Source: Chryseobacterium gambrini | Lineage (GTDB): Bacteria > Bacteroidota > Bacteroidia > Flavobacteriales > Weeksellaceae | Assembly (NCBI RefSeq): GCF_900156825.1 | Contig: NZ_FTOV01000005.1 | Span: forward strand, 186,001 to 250,000 | Direction of reading: 5' to 3' | Length of the DNA: 64,000 nt | In this document: piece after piece, positions 19,301 to 26,351 of the stretch | Numbering within the stretch: position 1 is the stretch's first letter | Layout: every line of letters starts with the position of its first letter | Program-made: the position numbers and the translations under genes | The notes under the pieces: model-generated | The model's database searches: none | Seen by the model: only the letters and a program-made list of their open reading frames with translations | Told to the model about the DNA's origin: nothing

Positions 19301-19770
19301 TTTTTGATTTTTGATTTTTTGATGAACCCAAATTCGCTGCTGTTGTTCCATTCATAAGAAAAAGCGAGTGCTAAATCGTGGTTGATTTCTTCAAAAATAA
19401 TCTTGTTTCCAAATTCGTTTTTATAGACATTTCTCGAAGTGTGAAATTGCGCTTCATTGCGAACGGAAAAAGGTTCCCAAACAAGAATTTCCTCTTTTTT
19501 ATGAATCTGAACCATCGTTTTGCTTCCGGTAATTTCTGCCGATTCGGTGATTTTATCATCGGTGTAGTACGGAAAAAGGGCAAATTCTGAGTTTTTTCTC
19601 CCTGCAGAAAGTCCGCCATTGCTGGAAACGAACATCCAATGATTGGAATCGCTTACGATGGTCATAAAAAACGGACGCAACGATTCTGCATCGGAGATTT
19701 TAAAAAAAACTTCGTGGTTGATTTTTACAGTTTCTAAAGAGGATTCGATATGGGAAATCGTGGATTGCAT
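16348..19770 (-). CDS. GH149-like beta-1,3-glucan phosphorylase
   Basis: A 1140-residue protein without signal peptide or membrane segment, so cytoplasmic. It has a long N-terminal beta-rich part and a helical barrel. Residues 640-655 read 'RPEWNDANNALVGNG'; the WND (Asp645) matches the catalytic Asp motif of inverting disaccharide phosphorylases of the GH94/GH149/GH161 group. Near residue 1020 'GKGAQQPGMTGQV' resembles their C-terminal substrate-site loop. Size and setting among GH16, GH17 and GH30 genes fit the GH149 family of beta-1,3-glucan phosphorylases, which release glucose-1-phosphate from oligomer ends. GH161 or GH94 remain possible. The locus has no GH3 beta-glucosidase, consistent with phosphorolysis as the last step (inference). 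Confidence 0.68.
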   Translation of the reverse strand: MQSTISHIESSLETVKINHEVFFKISDAESLRPFFMTIVSDSNHWMFVSSNGGLSAGRKNSEFALFPYYTDDKITESAEITGSKTMVQIHKKEEILVWEPFSVRNEAQFHTSRNVYKNEFGNKIIFEEINHDLALAFSYEWNNSSEFGFIKKSKIKNLATGNQYITVLDGLQNILPYGIGSDLQNRVSNLGDAYKRTELDQKSGLGIFALSAIIVDKAEPSEALKANTVFSIGTENPTYLLSSLQLKNFRKGEKIIQENDIKGEKGAYFIQQELALNTNDEKEWWFIANVNQSQSNVIGWIERIKNEKNLAEKIQNDIDLGTENLKKLVASADGLQFTNDDLRDSRHFSNTLFNIMRGGIFDDNYTIEKWDFSKYLEKANQNIFNHSKEILNNLPEKFSLFELNESLKNTEDADFIRLAKEYLPLKFSRRHGDPSRPWNKFSINTRSEINGSKILDYEGNWRDIFQNWEALAHSYPYFIEGMIFKFLNATTFDGYNPYRVTKDGFDWETIEADDPWSYIGYWGDHQIIYLLKFLEFAENYFPNSLETLLDKEYFVYANVPYKIKSYTEILENPKDTIDFDFDLDSTIHERRKEIGADGALLCDENGDVLKVNFTEKILATVLAKLSNFILEGGIWMNTQRPEWNDANNALVGNGVSMVTLYYLRRMMKFFQAVFENSALENVQISSELVDFYKKIREGFLENLHLLEGNISNEDRKKILDVFGEAASEYRNHVYQKGFWGKKRTVSLEGLRRFTNLSLQFLEHSIKANERKDGLYHAYNLMTSNEKSVAVSYLSEMLEGQVAVLSSQFLSSNEALKVLDALKNSALFREDQYSYLLYPNKQLKGFLERNSIPENLVQQSALLQNLVSEKNTQIIEKDVLGNYHFNGNFKNAGDLESALDDLKVENQEKALILGIFEEVFNHKEFTGRSGTFYGYEGLGSIYWHMVSKLLLAVMEVCQKAINENASPETVGRLLEHFYEINEGIGVHKSPELYGAFPTDAYSHSPFGKGAQQPGMTGQVKEDLLSRFGELGILVKYGQLQFKPDLLRKEEFLTEEKTIEYFDVKSNASSLKLPENSLFFTKCEVPVIYEISETESVEIFNEQCEAKIENSLTVNQEDSANIFKRNGKISLIKVKIRKEQLK

Positions 19771-19869
19771 TAATGAAATTTTGATGAATTATTTTTAAAA
19801 TTGGTTTGTAAAGCCCTTCCGAAGGAAAAATTTCCTTCGTTGAAATGTTTTGAGAGTCTTGTTTTCGGG

Positions 19870-19902
19870 AAACCTTACAGGTTTTGAAAGCCTGTAAGGT
19901 TT
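19870..19902. repeat. REP-type hairpin AAACCTTACAGG/CCTGTAAGGTTT
   Basis: Two perfect 12-base arms with a 9-base loop, followed by GAG. An element with identical arms, the same loop length and the same trailing GAG lies at 36261-36293. It is located in the 147-base gap between the GH16 lipoprotein and the phosphorylase genes. Confidence 0.8.
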
Positions 19903-19917
19903 GAGTGGTTTAAAATT

Positions 19918-20745
19918 TTATTTTGCTTTGTAAACTCTTACATAATCGATGTACATACTTTGAGGGAAAGAGGTTCCGTCCGTTGGAAATCCTACAAAGT
20001 TTCCACCGACTGCCACGTTAAGAATCAGGAAAAAAGGATGATTATACACCCACTCTCCTGAAACATCCGAAGATTTTACGCGATGATAAAGGTATCCGTC
20101 TACAAAAAAGTCTATCTGGTTTTCCTGCCATTCTACTCCAAAGACATGGAAGTCCTGATCGAATCTGGCATTTTGTAATCCATAGGCTTTTGTTTTTGCA
20201 TTTCCTCCTGAATATCCGGGACCGTGAAGGGTTCCGTATACGACATTCGGGATATGCCCTTTCAGTTCCATGATGTCTATTTCGCCACACTGAGGCCATG
20301 AAACAGTATTGATATTATCGCCCAACATCCAGAAAGCTGGCCAGATTCCGGGACCATAAGGTGTTTTGATTCTTGCTTCTATTTTTCCGTAAGCATGAGA
20401 AAAAAGTCCCTGTGTTTTTACTCTTGCCGAAGTGAAAGCGTTTCCGTTTTTTCTTGCGGTGATTACTAAATTTCCATTTCCGTCTAAAGAAACATTATTG
20501 GTGGAATTGGTATACGACTGCAATTCCTGATTTCCCCATCCGTTATCTCCGGTTCCTAAATCGAATGTCCATTTTTTATTATCCGGAAGGCTTCCTGCGG
20601 TACCGTTGAATTCGTCACTCCAGACCATCTCAAAGTTTCTGTCGGGAAGCGTTTGTACCGATTCCTGATCGCATGAACTCATCGAAAACAAAAATGCAGG
20701 AACAGCCAGAAGTTTTAAAATTTTATTTTTATGTAAATATTTCAT
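19918..20745 (-). CDS. GH16 lipoprotein, endo-beta-1,3-glucanase
   Basis: A 275-residue protein: lipoprotein signal ('FLFSMSSCDQ', Cys25) followed by one GH16 jelly-roll. The signature GEIDIMEL gives Glu155, Asp157 and Glu160 as catalytic residues. 'MVWSDEFNG' at the start, 'GPGIWPAFWML' and the C-terminal 'MYIDYVRVYK' strand are typical of bacterial laminarinases. It is compact, with no accessory or sorting domain, unlike the second GH16 at 8108-9808. Its start is 18 bases from the stop of the binding lipoprotein gene, indicating cotranscription with the surface machinery. It probably sits on the outer membrane and makes oligosaccharides near the entry pore. Confidence 0.87.
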   Translation of the reverse strand: MKYLHKNKILKLLAVPAFLFSMSSCDQESVQTLPDRNFEMVWSDEFNGTAGSLPDNKKWTFDLGTGDNGWGNQELQSYTNSTNNVSLDGNGNLVITARKNGNAFTSARVKTQGLFSHAYGKIEARIKTPYGPGIWPAFWMLGDNINTVSWPQCGEIDIMELKGHIPNVVYGTLHGPGYSGGNAKTKAYGLQNARFDQDFHVFGVEWQENQIDFFVDGYLYHRVKSSDVSGEWVYNHPFFLILNVAVGGNFVGFPTDGTSFPQSMYIDYVRVYKAK

Positions 20746-20763
20746 AATTGTTCTTTTAAAATT

Positions 20764-22647
20764 TTAGTTATGGAAATAAATATTATCAAAGAAAATATCT
20801 CCGTTTCCGTCTACTTTGAATTGAATGATGTTGCTGAGTACAACCGGTGAGAAGGAAGACAGCGGAATGTCTACACTTTTCCAGCCATTGGTATTGATCC
20901 CAATTCCCGAAGGTACAGATAAAGTATACGGCGTTTCTACAGGACCGGGACTGATTAAATAGAATTTTAAATTTGTAGAATTAGCGGTATAATAATCTAT
21001 ATGAATGAATCCGTAGGATGAAGCGTTAAGCGGACTTGCAAACTGAGTTCCCTGATAGTTTAGTCCTGCATATTTCAGGGTATTGTTTCCTGCTATCGGA
21101 GTCTGGGAAACCTGTGTAGCCTGTCCCCAGTTCGGATTAAAATCTGTACCCGCAACATTTGTATAAGCATCACTGAAAACTGAAAGAACGCTTGCCGCAG
21201 CATGAGTTGGTAGAGGTGCAGCCGCAGTAGGCGTTGCAGGAATTATGCTTCCGTCGTTGTAGAAGTAAATATTATCTGCATAAAAATTAGAAATATTGGC
21301 TCCTTCAAAAATTATCTGACCGATATGCGCTTTCGTTGTTAACCCTGTAATTGCTGTAATGGGAATATTCAGACTGATCCAGCTCTGACTTTGTAATGAA
21401 GCGGTATTTACGGTGTACTGCCCTGTTTTATCATCAGTTCCTCCATATACTCCATCTGCTCCGAAGTCTGCTACTTTTATGGTAAAAGATGATCCTGCCG
21501 CTACAGCATTCGGTAAGTACATATCCATGCGTAAATGTGACATGGATGATGCATTTACAGTAGGTGAAGTCATCTGGATTCCCACAAAATTAAAGTTGGT
21601 ATAGTTAAGCACATGGTCATTATTTACCGTAAAATCTGCTGATTGTGTCGTTTGATAAGGAGCCCAATATCCGTTGTAATAATCCACCGGAACATTGGTG
21701 TATTTATCGCTGAAAATAGAGATGACATTATTTGCTGTCTGTGTCGGTACAGGTGCATGAACAAAATTTCCTGAGGAATTAATGGTAAGGCTTCCTGTTG
21801 CCGTATTGCTTCCTAAAGTTGCGGTAATAACAGAAGAACCGGATCCTACTGTACTTACATTTCCAAGCTGGTCTACCGAAGCTACCGCTGCATTGGAAGT
21901 TTTAAAGTTGAAATAATACGGCGTAAGGTTCACTGCCTGTGTTGCTCCGTTGGGCATACTGTAAGAAGCAGTAAGTCCGTCTATTTTATTATTAACGCCT
22001 ACAAAAGAGGTAATCGTTTTGTTGCTTCCGTTCAGGATAGATGCGGACTGATAGGAAATGGTTCCGAGTTTTTCAAATTTCACCTCATCTACCCAAAAGG
22101 TATATCCTTTGTTGTTTTCGGGACCTTCGGAATAGAAAAACATTCCTTTTTCCATTTTTAATTTTGAAGGATCAGGAATCGGGATGATTACTTTTTTCCA
22201 GTTGGTATTTACCGGAAGCGCAGAAAGGGAAACCTGATATTTGTTTTCACCAAGATCGTTTCCAAAACCGATAATATCTATATTCGCTGCCTGAGTCGCT
22301 TTGATCCAGAATGTTAATGCATTGTAATCTGAAAGATCTCTTCCTACAGAGGTGTAAAAAGATCCTCCTGCATAAGCTCCTTCGGGACTTCCGTAATCCG
22401 GAACGGCAAATTTCATGGAAGTGGTTCCTGAATATTTTACCTGTGTGTCTACATCAAATGCTTTTACATCGGATCCTCCGAAGGCGGAATAATTTAACCC
22501 TGAACTGAAGGCATCCATAAAAACTTCCGGATTTTTAGGATATTCTGCCGTTTCAAGCTCGTTGATTTCTCTCTGACAGCCAAAAGCCACTAAAAGTGAA
22601 GCACTTAATAATACTTTGGTGAATTTATGTCTGAATATATTTTTCAT
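20764..22647 (-). CDS. Multi-domain surface glycan-binding lipoprotein
   Basis: A 627-residue lipoprotein (lipobox 'LVAFGCQ', Cys24). Domain order: a CBM11-like beta-sandwich (about 42-195, 'YTFWVDEVKFEK'), a bacterial Ig-like Big_2-type domain (about 205-290), and two copies (about 298-463 and 478-627) of the module that opens with 'VISIFSDKYTNV' and closes with 'FYADNIYFYN' or 'IFFDNIYFHN'. The same module occurs twice in the T9SS protein at 6441-8021. No catalytic motif is visible. The gene follows the barrel-fusion gene by 11 bases and precedes the GH16 lipoprotein by 18 bases. By analogy with SusE/F-type proteins it should hold beta-glucan near the outer-membrane entry point (inference). 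Confidence 0.72.
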   Translation of the reverse strand: MKNIFRHKFTKVLLSASLLVAFGCQREINELETAEYPKNPEVFMDAFSSGLNYSAFGGSDVKAFDVDTQVKYSGTTSMKFAVPDYGSPEGAYAGGSFYTSVGRDLSDYNALTFWIKATQAANIDIIGFGNDLGENKYQVSLSALPVNTNWKKVIIPIPDPSKLKMEKGMFFYSEGPENNKGYTFWVDEVKFEKLGTISYQSASILNGSNKTITSFVGVNNKIDGLTASYSMPNGATQAVNLTPYYFNFKTSNAAVASVDQLGNVSTVGSGSSVITATLGSNTATGSLTINSSGNFVHAPVPTQTANNVISIFSDKYTNVPVDYYNGYWAPYQTTQSADFTVNNDHVLNYTNFNFVGIQMTSPTVNASSMSHLRMDMYLPNAVAAGSSFTIKVADFGADGVYGGTDDKTGQYTVNTASLQSQSWISLNIPITAITGLTTKAHIGQIIFEGANISNFYADNIYFYNDGSIIPATPTAAAPLPTHAAASVLSVFSDAYTNVAGTDFNPNWGQATQVSQTPIAGNNTLKYAGLNYQGTQFASPLNASSYGFIHIDYYTANSTNLKFYLISPGPVETPYTLSVPSGIGINTNGWKSVDIPLSSFSPVVLSNIIQFKVDGNGDIFFDNIYFHN

Positions 22648-22658
22648 TTTTGTACAAG

Positions 22659-25600
22659 TTATTTACCGATATTGATTTGAATATACGTTCTTATTTCCCA
22701 TTCGTTTCCGTTCGGGAATCCGATTGCGGTAGGATCAGGAACCCAGTTTCCGGCACCGTTTATGGTATAAGTAGGTGCATATCTCGGAGAATACTGATCT
22801 AAAGTTCTGTAGGTACCGCGAACTCCGATTCTTGTTCCCGGAAGGATCCACCACTCCGGTTTTCCTATTTCAAGGGAGAGATCTCCCATGAGCTGCATCG
22901 GGAAGGTAAGGTTATAATCTCTGTGGTAATCGTAAGGTCCCCAATCGTTCAGTTTGAATGCGGTCACAAATTTTAATTTTTTGTAAATGGTTCTCAGCTC
23001 TAATCCGAATCTTTCGATTTTTCTGGTATCGCTTCCATTTGCCTGTGCCGTTCCGCCATAAATATTGGCTATCACTCCGAAATCGGAGCTTACTTTAGAA
23101 ACAATTCTTGCATTGGCTTCCCAAAGATTGGCTGCCGGTGCAGCTCCCGGAAATGCGAAAGTGGTTCTTCCGTCCGGTAAAATTCCTATTGCAGCATCCT
23201 GTGTTGTCGGCAAATGTCTGTACACAAATCCTGTACTGAATGCAAATGGTGCATCTTCTGTTTTATCGCTGTCCCACGCGTACATCCATGTAGCTGGAGT
23301 AGGATCATACGTGAAAAGAATTTCTCCTGCGGTCTGCTCGCGGTTTGCTCTTACCACAAAAGGATCCTGCAGTATATTTCTTGGTCTTCCCGGTGCAGGT
23401 GCGTCCATTGGAACCGGTCCTTCGATCGGCTTTTGCCAAAGGAAATTAGGCGCAATCTGGAAATTCCCGATGTTGTAGGTAAATCCTGAAAGGACATTAT
23501 ACTGGTTTCCGCTTCCGCTGTCTTTTAGTCTCCATCCTGTAAAGGTCTGTGTGTAATCTGCTCCTCCATTGGCAACCAGCCCCATCATCGCTCCCTGTGC
23601 GTACCAGTTGAATTTTCCGCCTGCGTAGGTAAATTTGGCTTTTCCACCCCAATTGTCTTTGCCGCTGATCTGATCCTGATAAATGTTTCCGTCTCTGTAT
23701 AACTGGAATGTTCTTCCGTTAAGCGGCTGTCCGCCCCAGATTCCGCCCAGATCAATTCCGAAGTTTCCGAATTTTCTCTGAACTGCTAATGTTACTCTTC
23801 TGGTTTTAGGCTGCGGAATAGCAAATGAACTCTGCGTATCTCCTCTTTGATCAAGATCTTCATGATAGATTCCTGTAAGATCGAATTTCCCTGCTTTTCT
23901 TGAGTATTTTACCAACAATGCAGGATTCGCTCCCCACCAAAGTTCCGGTCCGAAAGCGACTTTCAGCCCATTGATTTCTTTTTTTCCTGTGAATTCAAAA
24001 CCGAAAGGGGCTTCTCCGTTGTAGATGTCCATATTAGGACCGTAATTGGCTTCAGGATAGAGTCCGAAAAGATCGCCTTCGTATCCCCAATGGTAATGCC
24101 CTGTTCTGTAGAATCCGTGGAGATCAAAATATTTCTGATTCCATGTATAACTTGCGTTGTAGACCTGAATTCTGTTAAGATCTCTCATTGTAGTTGTGGT
24201 TCCGTCTGCATTCATTACCTGAATTGCTCTTCCCCTGTTTTCGTAAAAGATCTGGTCGATAGGATTTTCTGCCACATTTCCCAGAATATTAAAGTTAACA
24301 TTGGCTCTCATATTGGCAGTCGGATTTCCTTCTATTCCCACGTAATAGGATTGCATATGATCAAAGCCCTGTCTGTTAGGATAGGATGTATAGGCATCTG
24401 TTTTTTCTTTTGGTGTGGTGATAAGACTTCCTCCGGTGTTGAAGGTTGAAAAATCTGCTCTCAGATTGCTGATTCTGATCATATCATTGCTTTCTCCTTT
24501 CAGAGCGGCTTTATCGCCTCTTGCTCTCAGATTTGCATCGGTAATATTGATGTCATTAAAATAGTTTTTAACCACGCCGGAAGATTTCATCTGAGTGCTC
24601 TCGTAAGGATTGTACTGATGAACCTGCTTCAGGGTGTAATATGCGCTTCTCGGATATAACTGATAGTGTCCTGTAGCATCTGTTTTTCCTTTGGCGCAGA
24701 TTCCGAACCATTCTTCGTTCATGTTATTTTCGCCTTTACGGAAATCTCTGATGTATCCTCCGTTGCTCCACGATGCATTGGTATTGTGTACCTCCAGATC
24801 TTCGGTCTGTTTGTATTTCCACCAACCGTCGCTAAACTGGAATGTGAATCCTCCCAGTGCATTTCCCGCTTTTCCTAATCCGGCTGCATTTTCATAGATT
24901 TCCTGCCAGTTTCCGAGCAGATAATAAGACTGTGCATCCTGATCTTCTTTTTGAGAAAGTTCGTTAAAGGAGTCTGCTCCAAATTCGGTGAAGAGAACCG
25001 GTTTTCCGTATTCTGTTTTTACTTTCAGGAAGAGATCGCCAAAAGAAACGCCACGGTATACATTGGTTCCGAAAATATCTACATCTTTACATTCCTGGGC
25101 AATGATGTCTAAAAACAGGGTGTCTCCGTTACATAAAGCAACCGGATGGTTCTGATCTAAAGATTTTATTTCTAAAGCTGCCTGATTGAAGAGCTGATAC
25201 ATCGGGATTGCTTTTTGCGTAGATTTTCTGTCCTTCATAGGAATATCTTCCGTTTCTGCGCCTTCCCAGAATAAGCCGTAATTGTTTTCGTTTCCTAAAA
25301 GGTACAGCAAAAGTCCCGGTGTGTTTTTATACTGTTCTGCCAGTTCTCTTGCTTCTTTCAGTAAAAGTTCTCTGGTTGCAGGGTTTGCGTAATCTGTGTT
25401 TACGACCCATGAACCATTTACGGTAAGACCGTATCTTCCGAAAGAATGGTTGAGCATGGTGTAAATTCCATAATTTTCGTAGATGTAAGTAATCCACTTT
25501 GCCGGAATTCCTGTGTAGATTCTAACGGTATTTACGCCCATATTTTTCAGAAGTCCCATTTCATCGTCCAAAGCTTTTTTGATGAAATCATCAGACTGTT

Positions 25601-25787
25601 TCCAAAGGGAATAATTATAATTGGTTCCGACAGGATAGTAATCCCAGTTCATCCCGTTTACAATGAAAGGTTTTCCGTTCACTTCTAATTTTTGTCCGTC
25701 CGTGTTATTTGCCACCTCAACTTTCTGGGATTGGGCATGGGAAAGATGAGCGCCGATACAGACTAAAAAAAATAATATTCTTTTCAT
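22659..25787 (-). CDS. Clan GH-A TIM barrel fused to an outer-membrane beta-barrel
   Basis: Signal peptide ('GAHLSHAQSQ'). Residues about 25-395 form a TIM barrel of GH2/GH5 type, with 'LLGNENN' (Glu167) and 'LFTEFGADS' (Glu268) at the expected acid/base and nucleophile places of clan GH-A. Residues about 405-1042 consist of alternating aromatic and polar strands separated by Gly/Asn/Asp loops and end in 'WEIRTYIQINIGK', as in an outer-membrane beta-barrel. No plug domain or TonB box is seen, so it is not a SusC receptor. First gene of the glucan cluster. I infer a surface or periplasmic hydrolase (or transglycosylase) tethered to its own pore. The catalytic specificity is unknown. Confidence 0.65.
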   Translation of the reverse strand: MKRILFFLVCIGAHLSHAQSQKVEVANNTDGQKLEVNGKPFIVNGMNWDYYPVGTNYNYSLWKQSDDFIKKALDDEMGLLKNMGVNTVRIYTGIPAKWITYIYENYGIYTMLNHSFGRYGLTVNGSWVVNTDYANPATRELLLKEARELAEQYKNTPGLLLYLLGNENNYGLFWEGAETEDIPMKDRKSTQKAIPMYQLFNQAALEIKSLDQNHPVALCNGDTLFLDIIAQECKDVDIFGTNVYRGVSFGDLFLKVKTEYGKPVLFTEFGADSFNELSQKEDQDAQSYYLLGNWQEIYENAAGLGKAGNALGGFTFQFSDGWWKYKQTEDLEVHNTNASWSNGGYIRDFRKGENNMNEEWFGICAKGKTDATGHYQLYPRSAYYTLKQVHQYNPYESTQMKSSGVVKNYFNDINITDANLRARGDKAALKGESNDMIRISNLRADFSTFNTGGSLITTPKEKTDAYTSYPNRQGFDHMQSYYVGIEGNPTANMRANVNFNILGNVAENPIDQIFYENRGRAIQVMNADGTTTTMRDLNRIQVYNASYTWNQKYFDLHGFYRTGHYHWGYEGDLFGLYPEANYGPNMDIYNGEAPFGFEFTGKKEINGLKVAFGPELWWGANPALLVKYSRKAGKFDLTGIYHEDLDQRGDTQSSFAIPQPKTRRVTLAVQRKFGNFGIDLGGIWGGQPLNGRTFQLYRDGNIYQDQISGKDNWGGKAKFTYAGGKFNWYAQGAMMGLVANGGADYTQTFTGWRLKDSGSGNQYNVLSGFTYNIGNFQIAPNFLWQKPIEGPVPMDAPAPGRPRNILQDPFVVRANREQTAGEILFTYDPTPATWMYAWDSDKTEDAPFAFSTGFVYRHLPTTQDAAIGILPDGRTTFAFPGAAPAANLWEANARIVSKVSSDFGVIANIYGGTAQANGSDTRKIERFGLELRTIYKKLKFVTAFKLNDWGPYDYHRDYNLTFPMQLMGDLSLEIGKPEWWILPGTRIGVRGTYRTLDQYSPRYAPTYTINGAGNWVPDPTAIGFPNGNEWEIRTYIQINIGK

Positions 25788-26351
25788 TATGGTATATAAT
25801 TTCTATTCAGGTTTATGATTTAAACTGACGCAGCATCTGATGATGAATCGTCTCTGCCTAATTTAAAAATGTTAACAATCAGTTCATAAATAATATGTAT
25901 ATACATTTGATATACACAATTAAATAACTGAATATCAATAATTTAAATAACAAAGTCTAATACATAAAATCATTTTCAGGCAGAACATTCAGGGTATTTC
26001 TGAGCAAATGAATTATGAATTATTTAACATTTTACATCTCCTAATGCGACATTTTTTAACATTTAAATAAAAATATTGAAATGAAAAATCAGCTTTAAAA
26101 TTTCACCCTTTTGAGAATTTAAGAAGGATATACCGTCAAAATGTCCGTAAGAAAATTATATTTTCAGAGTTAAAATCTTCAAAGAATTATTGAAATTGAA
26201 ATGATGATTTCGGTGAAAATTATTTATAAATGTATCTTTATTTTAAGACAAAAAAACCATCCGAAAATTTCGAATGGTCTGACTGAAATCAATTATTTAA
26301 ATTTTGCTTTTTCTATGCTGACTCAATAGGGTGAGCCTAAAAACTGAAAGA
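25788..26351. other. 564-base AT-rich intergenic region upstream of the glucan cluster
   Basis: No credible reading frame. It should contain the promoter of the first glucan gene (start at 25787), but no exact minus-strand TAnnTTTG box was found. A near-repeat TGTATATAC/GTATATC lies at about 25893-25918 and might be an operator. The terminator of the VCBS-protein gene is at 26256-26278. Confidence 0.5.
26256..26278 (-). terminator. Terminator of the VCBS-repeat protein gene
   Basis: Arms ACCATcCGAAA and TTTCGaATGGT pair with one internal mismatch and are followed on the minus strand by a run of seven T. It lies about 75 bases after the stop at 26352. Confidence 0.75.
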
